Shown here: positions 11,688-44,896 of the stretch, in pieces
Layout of the letters: every line of letters starts with the position of its first letter
Numbering within the stretch: the stretch's first letter is position 1
Origin: Flaccisagitta enflata
Lineage: Eukaryota; Chaetognatha; Sagittoidea; Aphragmophora
Direction: 5' to 3'
Assembly: GCA_965153355.1 (NCBI GenBank)
Contig: OZ231127.1
Span: 63,550,001 to 63,614,000, forward strand
Length of the DNA: 64,000 nt
Position numbers and translations under genes: made by a program
Notes under the pieces: model-generated
What the model saw: only the letters and a program-made list of their open reading frames with translations
What the model was told of the DNA's origin: nothing
Database searches by the model: none

Positions 11688-11763
11688 CACACACACACAC
11701 ACACACACGCTCACGCACACACACGCGCGCTCACACACACGCGCGCTCACACACACGCGCGCT

Positions 11764-11836
<73 letters not shown>

Positions 11837-11963
11837 ACATACAAACACACACGAACACGCACACACACACACAAACACACACACACACACACACACGAAC
11901 ACACACACACACGAACACACACACACACACACACACACACACGAACACACACACACACACACG

Positions 11964-12002
<39 letters not shown>

Positions 12003-12014
12003 ACAAACACACAC
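11688..12014. repeat. Compound (CA)n array with CGCGCG and GAACAC variants
   Basis: About 330 bp of CA repeats. Near 11715-11785 a ~16-bp unit (ACACACGCGCGCTCAC) is tandemly repeated, and further on CACGAACACA interruptions recur. It is directly followed by a degenerate GGAC-type repeat at 12013-12145. Confidence 0.95.
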
Positions 12015-12239
12015 TATAACAACCGCAGAATCAAAAATGCGCGTTTTCAACTTGGACCAATGGACCATCGGACGGACCAATGGACCAATGGACAAATGGA
12101 TGGACCAGCGGATGGACCAATGGACAGACCGCAACTCAAAAAGGAAGTTTTTCCATTGGTAGTAAATAAGTAGTTTGGTTTTCTAACTTCTCTTTGCTTT
12201 TTACAGGAACGTTTATTTCTGCAACAGGACGCAAAATGA

Positions 12240-12524
12240 AACAAGTGACACGGGGTCACAATGTCGTTGCGGACGGGTGGGCAGGGGCATACTACCCCTA
12301 TCCACACCCCAACCCACCTCCAACACTCAAATTTACACAAAAAGTATCGAAAACGCTCGTTTTCAATTCGATCACCATGACGAACGGACAGACGGATGGA
12401 CGGACAGATGGATGGACGGACGGACGGACGGATGGATGGACGGACGGACGGACGGACGGACGGACGGACGGACGGACGGACGGACAAAGCTTCTTATAGA
12501 GTTGCGTGTCCGCAACTGAAAAAG
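12240..12524 (+). mobile_element. Hairpin-ended GGAC-core element, copy 1
   Basis: The head is AACAAGTGACACGGGGTCAC, containing the stem GTGAC/GTCAC, followed by GTTGCGGACGGGTGGGCAGG. The core at 12387-12486 is a (GGAC)n/(GGAT) array. The tail is CTTATAGAG, then hairpin AGTTGCG-TGTC-CGCAACT at 12500-12517, then a short A-rich end. The structure fits a non-autonomous Helitron/Helentron-like element; no protein is encoded. Confidence 0.7.
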
Positions 12525-12770
12525 AAAAAAAGACACTAAAGATTGGACTTCTTGCGAATTGCCCCTTGACTATGTCGTCGCGGACCCTAATCTTTTTTTT
12601 TAAGTGATCTTGAAATGCTTCTTTGTAATCATGAAATCATGTAATTTACGTTCCATAATCGTAATGTCTAGTTTCGAGAAAAACCCTCACTCTCTGACTT
12701 TTGGCTGGGAGACTCCAATATTTCTTTTCTTTTCTTTCTTAATTGATATTAAAATGGGATAGTGGTTGGT

Positions 12771-12772
12771 CA

Positions 12773-12803
<31 letters not shown>

Positions 12804-12804
12804 T
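12771..12804. repeat. (GATA)n microsatellite
   Basis: About eight GATA units. Confidence 0.95.
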
Positions 12805-14831
12805 ACCAACAGCCAACAGGTTAGTAGAGGCCGTGATGCATCAGTATCAATCAGTTGGTCAATCCATTAGTTCGTTCATCATTTATGTCAAGTTTTACGG
12901 TTTCGCGTCTCGTGCCCAGCCTGAGTCCTTGAATGGCCTCCTGTATCACTGCTCCTGCCCACCCGCAAGCTTCGTTTTTAATCACGTGCTATGCGACTCT
13001 AAAAGCCACTTTTTGGTCTGTCCGTTTGGTTGGTTGGCTGGTTGGTCAGTCTCATTTGTCGGTTTTTGCATTTTTCGCATCGCCGCTCCTGCCTAAGTGT
13101 TTGAATGTCCTCTCACATCACTGCCCCTGCCCACCCGCGACTAAAATTGCTGTGTATCCGCCTTTTTTTCTTTTTTTCTTTTTTTTGCTCAAACAAGTCG
13201 ATGACCCAAGAAAACCTACTTGAGGTTTTTTGACGTACTTAATGTAGAGACCGGACACGTAACTGTTTAAAACGCTGTGATCTATCGTTGAAAAATGTCT
13301 AATTTGTGCGTAAAGATGAGTTAGATATACATAAGATAAATGGTGAAAATATGGTTAAAAGCTTTATATATGCTCACATGGGCAGATATACGTCATAACA
13401 CACCTGAGACAATCGAGCAACATTGAAAAAAATGAGAAAAAACAAGAAACGGAATCCTGAGAAAAATGCTGAAAAAACAATCAACTTTGAATGAATAGAA
13501 GGGAGTCTCAAATTTCTTCCATACGCGCGATTCACACATATGTGATAGAGTAGACTTCATACTGTTGAAAACTGTTTTCAAAAAATATTTTCTCCAATGC
13601 GCACCCCTTCTCCCGATCGCATCTTTCCATGGCATATTTAAATGAAAACTACTGAGCAAGACAACTTTGGTCGAAGGAAGAAAGCAGAAATGAACGATTA
13701 TTTTAACCCAAATTCTGTTTAGTTATTATTGTCTGGTTTGTATAAAAATTGTTCCCGGTCAATATTTCATTGAAGATATACTTTTAAAAATACCTTATCA
13801 GGCTTATTTCATCAATATCATCCGAAAAAGTGAGATAGAATTTTTAGGTATCCCCTTGCTACTTAATGTTCATGGAAAGGTAAATGGGCACAGATTCGGA
13901 ATCAGCTCGACCTGGGCTATCCACTAAATTTTTTGTGCGCAATTTAAAAATTTTCTATAGGCCATCTTAAGTCACACTCGATCGATTCATCTTTGACTTG
14001 TCACTCTGTTGGTTGGTTAGTTTACTACGTTGGCCAGGTAAGTTTTTCAGGAGCATTTGAGTTAGGCTTCTTAAATATCCCAATAGATCCGAATGATTTT
14101 GAACAAAGATGAAAAACATTCTGCACTCTAAAAATGGCTTTTTCAAAACAAGGCGAGATGTAAAGCTATTCTTTTCACGCCGAGATCCACCGTTGTTTTA
14201 CAAATGAAGATAGTGTTGTTACATACATGTGTAATTCATGATCATGAGCTGCAAGTCTGCTTCCTTAACACTCCCTAAACCCCCCCCCCCCCCCCCACAC
14301 GAACTTTAGAAAGCCGCGCACCGGCCTTGTTCATACCAGGTCTTACAATCCTTATATCAATGAGAGCAAGGTTGGTCATATGCCAGGTTGTTAATGGTAA
14401 AGCAGCGGCAGCGAGCATCGAGTCATGGTAATAGCAAGATCCATCAACATAACATTTACATGCAATTTGAAGCACACAAGTCGTTGAACAATTCAAAAGA
14501 AATCATTTCTCATTCAACAATCATACAGATCAACATATGACAAACCTCAGAGCACTAGTTGGGTGAAGTTCATATTGTCTTGGCTTTATCAAGATTAGAT
14601 TTTTCTTTCAAAATCTTTTTTTTTTTTCTTGTTCTTGGCTGAAAAAAATGTGTCACGCCACAGGCTAAAGAGACAAAAAAATGCTCAACTGGATTTCTTT
14701 TGGATAACCCAATCAGGTAATTATTTTGAGTATTCCAAAACCAGGACCGAAAAAAGAAAAAAGTAACAAAGCAATTAAAAGAGTAAGGTTCATTATTTCA
14801 GATGTTTAGAATGTCTAATGAAAAATCGCTT
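12805..14831. other. No gene recognised
   Basis: AT-rich intergenic DNA. Fragments at 12940-13140 (TCCTGCCCACCCGCAA and similar) look like remnants of the hairpin-ended element head in reverse orientation. There is a C-run at 14281-14296. It is otherwise featureless to my reading. Confidence 0.4.
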
Positions 14832-15499
14832 TCATTCAACAATTTCGACTCCGCATTTGGCGAATTTGTTTCCTTTGACGATTTTGGTGATTTTGGGATC
14901 CGGTTTGACTCCTTTAGGATTGGGCGTGGAATGATCTTCGTACCAAAGGCTGACGTCACTCATGACCAAACGGAAGAATTGCCGATAAGTGGCTTCTTTG
15001 ACCGGAAGTGACTCGTGCGGAGTCCGATCCGTCATCCAATACAATCGATTGGCCTTTAGAGTTTGTCGTAAATCTTCGGGCAAGAGATGTCGCAGATGCT
15101 CGATATCGCCCAAACGACCGATGGCTTCGTAAGGACGATTCGCTTCTTTGACATCTTTACCCTTCTTTGCCAGGGATGGTTTTTCCTTCTTTACTTCACT
15201 GTCGCTATCATCGTCGTCATTTACATCATCTTCTTCTTCCTCGTCTTCGTCGTCTTCCCCTTCTCCTTCCGGTACGATTTTGCAGTTCCAGGCTTGACAC
15301 GAGTTTTCCACCGAAGAAGCCATGAAGATTCCTCCTTGAATCTCGAAGCTTCTCATGTAAGAGTCGTCGACGTCGTCGCCGTCGACGTGCCGTTGCGGAG
15401 GCACGAAATGACATCCGCCGAGTCCCCAATGATGAGCCGTGTAGCGTCGCGCCAATCCAGCACCTTTCTCCCCTCGATCTTCCTCCAATACTGCGCCAT
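14832..15499 (-). CDS. Last coding exon of the HxD...H protein gene
   Basis: The acceptor is ATCAACAG just above 15499. The exon starts with GAVLEEDRGEKGAGLARRYT and contains HHWGLGGCHFVPPQRHV and GGIFMASSVENSCQAWNC. A run of about 30 Glu/Asp residues (EDDEDEEEEDDVNDDDD) follows, then HLLPEDLRQTLKANRLYWMT, DRTPHESLPV and YRQFFRLV, and the C-terminus KCGVEIVE. The stop is at 14832-14834. The intron above it (15500-16155) is almost entirely trinucleotide and hexanucleotide repeat. The acidic stretch is coded by mixed GAA/GAG/GAT codons, so it is a genuine acidic domain and not a pure SSR. Confidence 0.8.
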
Positions 15500-15610
15500 C
15501 TGTTGATTTTAAGAAACGCACGGGATTGTTATTGATGTCGTTGTCGATGTCGATGTCGATGTCGATGTCGATGTCGATGTCGATGTCGATGTCGATGAAG
15601 TTGTAGTTGA

Positions 15611-15682
<72 letters not shown>

Positions 15683-15711
15683 GGTTGTTGTTCATGATGA
15701 CCTTAAAGTTT

Positions 15712-15782
<71 letters not shown>

Positions 15783-15866
15783 ATTGTTGTATTTGTTGTT
15801 GTTGTTATTATTGTTTTAGTTGTTGTTGTTATTATTGTATTAGTTGTTGTTGTTATTATTGTATTA

Positions 15867-15909
<43 letters not shown>

Positions 15910-15959
15910 TTATTATTGTATTAGTTGTTGTTGTTATAATTGTATTAGTTGTTGTTGTT

Positions 15960-16025
<66 letters not shown>

Positions 16026-16054
16026 GCTGTTGTTGTTGCTGATGTTCTTGAACC

Positions 16055-16097
<43 letters not shown>

Positions 16098-17377
16098 CGA
16101 CTTTGACTAACTCTAAATTACAATCGAATTCATTACAGCTCCATCTTCTACCTACCTTTCTGTTTGATTTTGACATGTCCGGGACAATCGACATGAAGCC
16201 CCGGCCGTCGTTGAGATTGACCACTTTGTACCATCGACTCTTGCACGGTGATGTAACACACTTTGTCAATCTGCGACGTGGAATCATGGAACCAAATGGA
16301 ATGGGTCTTAGCCCTCTCTACATCGCTGCATCTTTCGATGAAAGGCCAATAAGGTCGAAGATATCCCGGCAGTTTGCACTCATCGAATGTGCGACCCAAA
16401 ATGAAAGGCATCATGTTGACTTTGATGTCTGTAGGAGGTGGGAAGATCAAATCCAGTTGCCTGCGGGAATATTTACAGAAAGATGTGAGGGAAGGAAACA
16501 TTGCCAAGAGATTTTGCCGTTTGATAAAGTTTTGTTAATGTTTTCTTTTCATTTGTTTGTTTGTTTGTTGTGAACGATATGAAAGATGAGGACGAATGGA
16601 TATGTTTATTTTAGCGTTTGTTTGTTTGTTTGTTTTTATGAATATCTGCTCACATGAAAAATGGTGTTATTTGTCTTCGGATGAATATGATCTTTTGGAC
16701 GTGACAAGCTGTCAAGCTCTTGGTCATGAATCCTCTCTAGTCTTTACTAAACATCAGAGGTCGGACCCATTTCACCACAGTCCGTAGCCAAAGCACTCAC
16801 CTGGCGTCATAGGAATCTTGTTGGACTTCGGTTAAAAACAAATAATTGCCTTTCGGTTCCTTTCTGTTCCATCGACTCCAGTCTCTATTTTTGTAGATTC
16901 TCACGATTTTGGCGTCATTTTCGCTGTCGGGCAGACGAATGCATCTCTTCCACCAGACTTCGTTCGTGGCCAATTGATAAATGAGTTTGAGAATGTGGGG
17001 CATTCCTCGGAGCAGAGACAGTTGACAGTCCGGGTCACCGACGCCCGCGAAGAGCGCGAGCAGGATTTCTTCTCGCGTGGCGACTGAAGATGAGCCCGCG
17101 GACGCCATCACGTATTCGAGTCTCTTGTCGTGATCTTTATTACATGAACGTCCAAATCTTTCTTTGAATTTTGATCGAATGTCTTTCAGCATGTTATTTT
17201 GTATACGCCTGAATGTTATGCCCACTCGGTTGTCTTTACTTACAATTGAAGTTCAATGATGTCATATCAACATAGTGAGATGGTAGAGATTTGATTTTAA
17301 GGCCGACTGGATGTAGTTTTCTGACATACTGATGGTCATTATGATGCTGGTGGCGAATGAACTGATCAATCTCAAAG
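14832..17377 (-). CDS. Conserved unnamed protein with HxD...H arrangement; spliced, at least 4 exons, 5' end missing
   Basis: Four minus-strand exons (17377-17244, 17182-16801, 16460-16156, 15499-14832) join with compatible phases into about 496 codons ending at a TGA. I recognise a conserved animal/protist-like sequence but cannot name a family. It contains PPPTDIKVNMMPFILG, then RRPGLHVD, then an acidic low-complexity insert, then RLYWMTDRTPHESLP and RQFFRLVMSDVSLWYEDH. The spacing of HVD (HxD), the later TPHES His and a following Arg (RQFFR) recalls the metal- and 2-oxoglutarate-binding residues of double-stranded beta-helix Fe(II) oxygenases; this is inference. There is no signal peptide or membrane segment in the part seen. 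The start codon and any earlier exons were not found. Confidence 0.65.
15538..15597. repeat. (GATGTC)n hexanucleotide repeat
   Basis: About ten copies of GATGTC inside the last intron of the HxD...H gene, ending about 40 bp from the acceptor. Confidence 0.95.
15606..16095. repeat. (GTT)n trinucleotide array, ~490 bp
   Basis: It is broken by short variants such as GTTATTATTGTATTAGTT, themselves repeated about six times, and by GTTGAT units. It fills most of the 656-nt intron of the minus-strand gene, where it is transcribed as (CAA)n. Poly-Val, poly-Leu, poly-Asn and poly-Gln frames here are artefacts. Confidence 0.97.
16156..16460 (-). CDS. Exon 3 (of those visible) with the HxD motif
   Basis: The acceptor is TTCCCGCAG just above 16460 and the donor is AAAG|GTAGGT at 16155-16150. 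It encodes QLDLIFPPPTDIKVNMMPF, LPGYLRPYWPFIERC, KVCYITVQESM and RRPGLHVDCPGHV. The HVD is the proposed metal-binding pair. Both splice phases agree with the neighbouring exons. Confidence 0.8.
16801..17182 (-). CDS. Exon 2 (of those visible) of the HxD...H protein gene
   Basis: It encodes IRSKFKERFGRSCNKDHDKR and on through LLALFAGVGDPDCQLSLLRG and NEVWWKRCIRLPDSEND to QQDSYDA. The donor is CAG|GTGAGT at 16800-16795, a perfect consensus. The upstream acceptor is only GAAAG in an A-rich context. An alternative is that coding starts further up at the Met at 17190-17192. The exon ends after two bases of an Arg codon, completed by the first base of the next exon. Confidence 0.7.
17244..17377 (-). 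CDS. Exon (first one visible) of the HxD...H protein gene
   Basis: It reads SFEIDQFIRHQHHNDHQYV, then RKLHPVGLKIKSLPSHYVDM. The acceptor is GTTAG at 17378-17379 after a pyrimidine-rich run. The donor is a consensus GTAAGT immediately below 17244. The phase (one base entering, one base leaving) matches the next exon only if the following intron is 61 nt and ends at GAAAG. This is the least certain exon of the gene. Confidence 0.5.
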
Positions 17378-20366
17378 CTAACTCAGATCGAGTGTTGAGA
17401 AATGGATGGCAAGAGTGCCAACATAAGGAATCACGCGGTAATTGCGTCATGAATTGCAACTTGCAAGTGGTAAAACGTACAATGTATTATTTACTCGAAA
17501 TGGAGAATGGTGAAGGATTTGTACTTCTAAAAGAAATTGTTTTTAATGTCGATTTTGATATTGGATTTTTGGTCTGGATTCTCAATTGTGAGTCATTTCT
17601 TTGACAACGAACTGATGAAAAACAAGATTTTATATCTTTTGTTCCTCTCATCTTTTTAGTTTCGTGTCGAGAGACAAAAGCACAAATTCGAGACAAAAGA
17701 CTCTACGAACAGGGCTAAAAAAAGGAAATATAAGGATAGATTTGTACGTCAAACCTTTTGATTTATACTTCTTTACTTCTGCATTCATGTTGCAAACCCC
17801 AAGAGCAAGGTGTGTTTTCCCCTCATGTGCACCACCAATGCAGCAAACTCATGTACTTGATTGGTTTTGGATATTTTCATTTTCACAAAATATCGCTACC
17901 TAGATCGAAGAGATTAAGGATTTTTGATCCATTTTAGGCACCGCGAGTCTGGTTTATTTGTCACTACTCAAAGGTGGTTGTGGTAAAAATATTGGTTTTA
18001 TGTCATTTTCTGTTCATATTTTCGAGCATTTCAAAATTGATGGTTTAAACTTTAAAGGGTTACTTTGCAGTCTGAATTTTGAGGCAATTTTGACACTTTT
18101 CACGGAGCAGTGATACTCATAACAAATTACCCGGTGTAACAATATCGTTGCAGACGGGTGGGCAGGGGCGCACCACCCCGCCTCCACATGCCACATTGCA
18201 CTCTCCCTCTACAGTCTACTCACAAACCCAAGCAAACATGGAAAAGACCAATGGACGGATGGACCAATGGAATCAATAGACCAATGAGCCGACAGACCAA
18301 TGGACAAAGCCTCTCATAGATTTTGATGTCCGCAACCAAAAATTGCTCTCAGAGTCGCAATAATATCAAAATTTTGACTTTCAAGCTAATAACCGACGGA
18401 CCGAAGGACCGCGATCAATCGACCGGCAAAGAAACTCATATGCCTCATATTTGTTCGTTATAAAGAAAGATCAATTTGTCAGAATGATTTTAATCGCACA
18501 AAATAAACAAGACGGCAGGACTCGTTTTATAAGGTAATTAAGCAATCTAGGAATTTGTTCACGCTGTTCCATGAGGAGCATGGCACCATACAACATCATA
18601 TTGCTGGTGGCTCGGTGAGAAACTTGAGAATACGTGGAAACCCACTTCGCTTATCAGGAAGGGACACATGCACACCATTTATGGGGACTGCATGTGTATT
18701 TTGGGGAAGTGCCAAATTGTCAAATGCAAAAGCAGTATCAAATATTGCAAAGCAAACTGTAAGATAAGTGGCCTGAATCCATATCATGCGTACTGCTCAG
18801 TGCACACACGAAAAAAAAACAATATTTTGAAACCCTGTTTAAGCTTACACACTCACATGTAAACATGACGAAACATGGCAACAGGGATGTACCGGGTGGA
18901 CATAAAAAAGTAGTCACTTTATCTCAATAATATAAAAATGATTCTTAATTGCCTATTATGTGATCATTTTAAATAAATAAGCCTTTTAATTTGTGTATAT
19001 GAATATGATATACAAATTCAAATTATGTTTGGTCAATTAAAAACAAATTTTGGGGCATTATTGCCTATTCATAACAAAGAATGATGATTGATAATCATTA
19101 GTGTTTTGGATATGAATTTGTTTTTTTATTTAAAAAGAATTGCTGCTTATACTTTCTTAAGACCTACGTTTAATCAACTATTGCGATTCAAAAGCAAACT
19201 TTTGAGAGAACACTATTTTATACTCGATTTCAAGCAAAATTTTTCAAGTGGTCCTTAATTCAATTTAGTTTTTTTAAGATAACTTGAAAAAAATTGATTT
19301 TCATAAAAAATATCCATAATGGAACATGATGTGCATGATTATATCTAAATAACTAAAAAAAAATTTTCTACTTAGGAGAAATTTTAAAAATGATATAAAA
19401 AAATTTAAAGTTACTTTTTTAAAGTCCACCCGTTATTTCAAATCACATCATAAGGTGCATGGGGGTTAGCAAAGCTTAGCTTACCTTCCGGGCCGTGACT
19501 AAGAATACATGATAAACACTTATGGGAGCTCTAGAGGCTAGGTTTAGATGGGATTAACCATAAGGATGTGGAAGCAACTGACCGCTTCCATTTTGGTGGG
19601 TGAGATAGCTACTAGTATTTGAACTACAAAATGGAAGCAGAAGTGGAAGTGGAAACTGAGAAACCGGCATCAATATTGCCACATCGCTAGACTAATACTG
19701 TTGTATAACATTCATAACAAGATGATGGTTGCAACTAGCTTTGTAATCCACTTTTGACCTGGCATGAGCTGAAGCAAAATACAATGACCTTGACAGCATG
19801 AGACATACTTCTGTTTCCAGGTGGCAGGAGGTAAAAAGGGAGAGGGAAAGCAGCAGCGTGAACATACTCCAAACAAATGGCAAAGTTATATTAAAGACTT
19901 ATAATATGATATACAACATATGAACATGGATAAAGATGACTACAATCAATTACGACCAAGTCTTTTTGTCCATTACAAGGAATATGTGGCAGATAAGAGT
20001 TATATCGAAACCAAAACAATCGGAACGTTTTTTAACAATCGGACTAATTTCAAAACATGCGTGAATCGTAATTGATGAATGATTTTTATGCCCATTGATG
20101 CGTTAGGCAATACAATAATTGAAGCAAATGTAAGTGATGTCCTTGTATTTCTTTCTGAGTTCATGTAACGAAGAATATTTTAGAAAACACTCGGTGAATG
20201 TAGTAAGTGCAAATTTTTAAACGAATTATGTAGCTTAGCTAGGGGACATGAAACGTATGATTTCGTGATATTAAAACAAGTCATTCTCTCTGTACTGACA
20301 TGAATGGCTTTGTCTTTGCTCACAAATTAGAAAAAAAACAACAATACAGCGAATAACAAAACGTTT
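17378..20366. other. No gene recognised
   Basis: AT-rich intergenic DNA. It includes a hairpin-element relic at 18115-18350 and a very AT-rich stretch at 18900-19440. No RNA gene or coding exon was identified. Upstream exons of the gene ending at 14832 could lie here unrecognised. Confidence 0.35.
18115..18350 (+). mobile_element. Hairpin-ended element, decayed copy
   Basis: The head has AATATCGTTGCAGACGGGTG followed by GGCAGGGGC. The core has repeated GGACCAATGGA units. The tail is GACAAAGCCTCTCATAGA with a degenerated terminal hairpin (TTTTGATGTCCGCAACC). Family membership is clear from the order of motifs. Confidence 0.6.
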
Positions 20367-20859
20367 AATCGCATTATGGAGATACAGTGCAGTGCAAGTG
20401 AGCAAAAAGAACAAAACTTAGTTTTCGAAAACCACTTTGGGCATCATTATCAGAGGAAGAAAGAGAGAGAGAGATGAGACAGATATTTAAAAGGAAAGGG
20501 AGACAATTGAGGGTTGGAGAGAGAGGAAAGAGAGATAAAGTGGTCAAAGACCAAGAGCCCAAGAAGGGCTGGGCCCCCCGCACCAGCCACAAAATTTACT
20601 GTCAATCCATAGTGAGAAAGACAGGGTTCCATGCATCTGTCTTTACATAAGATCCCCAATCCCAAATTTTGCGGCTGGGGCGGGGGCCCAGCCCTTCTTG
20701 GGCTCATGGTCTTTGACCACTCTGTCTCTCTCCCTTTCCTCTCTCTCCAATCCTCAATTGTTTCCTTTTCCCTTTAAAAATCTGTCTCATCTCTCTTTCT
20801 TTCTTTCTGTTAAGTTTTGTTCTTTTTGCTCACTTGCGCTGTTTCTCCATAATGCGATA
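20367..20859. repeat. ~490-bp long palindrome (foldback)
   Basis: The arms are about 20367-20598 and 20664-20859. The outer ends read ATCGCATTATGGAGA and its complement. Inner landmarks are CAAGTGAGCAAAAAGAAC near the outside and GGGCCC...AAAATTT near the centre. The apex has its own small hairpin (AAAGACAG/CTGTCTTT). It ends 173 bp beyond the stop codon of the minus-strand octopamine receptor gene, so it may lie in that gene's 3' UTR. Confidence 0.85.
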
Positions 20860-21031
20860 AATGTCCTGTTATTAGTTCTACTACCGGTGCTTGCGATGAC
20901 GATTGGTCAACAATACAGCGACATTCGTCATAGTTGCATTGAAATCAATTGCTCGAAAAAAGATTACTAACTCTACAATGTAACAGAAAATCCCAAAACC
21001 CAACGGGATTGCGTGTAATACATTCACTCAC

Positions 21032-41855
<20,824 letters not shown>

Positions 41856-42306
41856 CTTTTTCTTTCTCTTTCTCTCTCTCTCGCGTTTGAAAAAAAAAAC
41901 GCGACTGTGTTAATGAAAGGACTCAAAATGTGCCATAAAAACAGTTGGTGAATTCCTTGGTTTGTAGATTTGCTCGCGCACGAAACGAGTTCAATCTGAA
42001 ATCAATACGCATGGGAGAATTTTGTTGTAAAGGTTATGACTCATATTCTGAAAGGAAAGCCGATAATACTATGAATATGCACGACCAGTATTCAATTCAA
42101 ATACTTTTTTTTCTTCATTTATTCATTTTTTCGGAACAAACAAATTCAAGTTTCTTCACTTTTACCGTCCATGAGAAATTTTTTCTTTGTCTTTTAACAT
42201 GTCTCATTTTGTTTAGATAAAAGTTGAAACCCACTGTTTAGTATTTACTCTTCTTTTCTACTAGTTTTTTTTTCGCTATTATTTTTTTTTCATTTGCTTC
42301 TTTATC

Positions 42307-42471
42307 TTCTTCTTCTTCTTCTTCTTCTTCTTCTTCTTCTTCTTCTTCTTCTTCTTCTTCTTCTTCTTCTTCTTCTTCTTCTTCTTCTTCTTTTTCTTCT
42401 TCTTCTTCTTCTTCTTCTTCTTCTTCTTCTTCTTCTTCTTCTTCTTCTTCTTCTTCTTCTTCTTCTTCTTC
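42307..42471. repeat. (CTT)n array, ~53 units
   Basis: Upstream of the OctbetaR start codon. The poly-Glu and poly-Leu frames are artefacts. Confidence 0.97.
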
Positions 42472-43284
42472 CTCTATTTCATCTATTTCATCTCCATTTT
42501 CTTCTTCATCCTCGATCCCTCGTGTAATTGAGAATTGAAAACGGAGGTTGTTGCCGCGCAAAATTGATTCAGGAAATGATTGATCGGTTTTATTGCTTTT
42601 TTAAGTGCCTTGTTGGGTTTTTTTTTTTTTTTTTTTTTGTATCTTTTTTTTTCTGTTATAACGTTTTCTTTTCTCCTTCCCCTGATTCTTCCTATCCTAC
42701 ATTCAGTGCTCTAACAAAGTGTGTTGACATTCATTTATTGAAAGAAGTATAATTTGACTAGTTGAGCGCGATTGCAGCCAAAATCAGTTTCTTCACACAT
42801 CATTCCTTCCAAGTTGTAAAAAGCATAAACACAGAAATGAAAAAAAAGTGTGACACAGTCATACTTGACCTAGAGCGACCTCAATTGAATTCAACGCAGA
42901 TTTTAGACACGAGATAAGGATTTGAATAATTTCTGACACTTTCAACCCTTAAGCGCTCTCTCTTTCTCTTTCGCTCTTGAGGGTACTCCAATTTGTTTTC
43001 TTGAAAAAAAAAGTTGAAAAATGATAGAAAAACTGAGTCTTTTTCAGGGCTTCAGAATTGACACTTTTCCGGCCTTTTCAATCTTTTGTCTTTGACATAC
43101 AGATTAAGCTGAAATTTCTAATTTCGGGATTTCATCTTCAGATGTCTTTCGTTTTTAAGATTCTGACATTAATTTTACGCCTCATTGCGTTTCTTTTCTC
43201 TTTTTTTTTTCTTTTATTTTTCCGCGTGGAAATGATGAACCTTATCTTGATCTCATTCGATTTGACAAAATTTCACATCTTCAC

Positions 43285-43287
<3 letters not shown>

Positions 43288-43376
<89 letters not shown>
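43288..43376. repeat. (GA)n array, then a 28-bp duplication
   Basis: About 44 GA units, then two copies of ACAAACCGACCGACAGACAG(ATAGATAG). Confidence 0.96.
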
Positions 43377-43379
<3 letters not shown>

Positions 43380-44839
43380 AACCGACCGACAGACAGATAG
43401 ATAGACAAACCGACCGACAGACAGATAGATAGACAAACAGGCGGACGAATAAAGACGGTGGTACGGCCATACTGATGTCCAACGATCACTAAGAATTCCC
43501 GCTAAAGTTTAATCAAAATCTTAAACTGAAACAAAAGTTGGAAGAAGACAGATCCACATGCCGACGATCCGACCAAACAACGAATACGACCAATAGGCAT
43601 GGCAAGACCAATGGCGCACCTAACATTAGCAGTTGGTACGACCGTTTAGTATACGCCTTCGGTTTCATATTCTAGAAAAAAAAAAGAGTCTTCTCTTTCT
43701 ATCCAATTTCCATCAAGCCACTTTTTTCCATCTTCCTCCGCCCCTTCAATTTTCCGCCGGTTTTAAAGTCTTTCCCTGTCTTATGCGAAGATTGAAAGGA
43801 TGATGCACTAGAACCAGGCCGGATACAAGGGCCAAGACGGTGGGCCAAGCGCTTTTACTCAAGCGTGACCAAGGGACCGACTGACGAACGGGAAGAGGCT
43901 GTTATAGAGGTGCCTTCTTTAAAAGATCGACCGCAATAGCGCATGATGGTCAGCGTTATCCGTTGCTCCATTTCGGTTGGGTCGTTGAGATCTACAACAA
44001 AAGGCTGCGACTTAGGTGGATGCCTGTAGGTAGGTGTTAAGGTCTTTAGGGTGAGATCTCGTACTTGAGAAGCTGGAATTTTGAGGTGAGCGGATGTAAC
44101 TTGTCCCTTTGAAAAGAAATTTTGAGAAAAAAAATTTACTTGATTCGATGAAAAAAAAAGTTTCACTCTTTTAATGAAGGGTGCCGTCTGTGTCTGACGG
44201 GGCAGGAAAAACTTGTTCCATCACTTCCATGTCTTAAGGTAGTGGTCATCGGTCCCTTCAGGGTCGCTGATAAAACAGGAAGAGGCGACAAGAATGACAA
44301 GGCACAGAAAGACATGACAAGAATGGACAGAAAAGAATGTTTCAAATGACAGAGTAGAGCTTCTCATGCGTGCCTAATTTCTTTTGATCCGTGCAGGTTT
44401 AGTTTTCAAATGAGATTCTTTGCAAGTGATCCCTACTTCTAGTGTGGACATGGACAAAAATTTACAAGAGGTTTCTTGGTCTGTTTCTAGCAGCGGTCTT
44501 TGCATCACTGCCCCTACGGGCCTACCCAAATGCCTTAGACCACGGTCGGTCAGTCGTCCTGTATTTTTAATCTTAAAAAATGTCTTAGTCTTACAGCGTT
44601 CAATCAACTTAAGTCGTGTTTTCAGCTATCACGCAGCAAATGAGGTCGAAATATATGCTAGAATAATGAATGGTAATTGAAAAATTGAAAATCATTTACA
44701 AAAAGCGGCAATAAATAAGAACATCTTCAAACGGTAATAATACTGGGCATTATGAAATTGAGATCAACCGAGTTAAAATTCATAATACGGTCATGAAAGA
44801 TGGATGATTTAAGGGTTCCTGGTGTTTTTCTCTTTTTCT

Positions 44840-44846
<7 letters not shown>

Positions 44847-44894
<48 letters not shown>
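44847..44894. repeat. (CT)n array
   Basis: About 24 CT units. Confidence 0.96.

Positions 44895-44896
<2 letters not shown>

Noticed and set aside
14275-14296. C-run as telomere-like or regulatory sequence
   Set aside because: It is a simple homopolymer with no TTAGG-type repeat around it.
15606-16095. Poly-Val, poly-Leu, poly-Asn and poly-Gln proteins
   Set aside because: They are products of the (GTT)n intronic array of the minus-strand gene. The splice sites on either side exclude the array from the mRNA.
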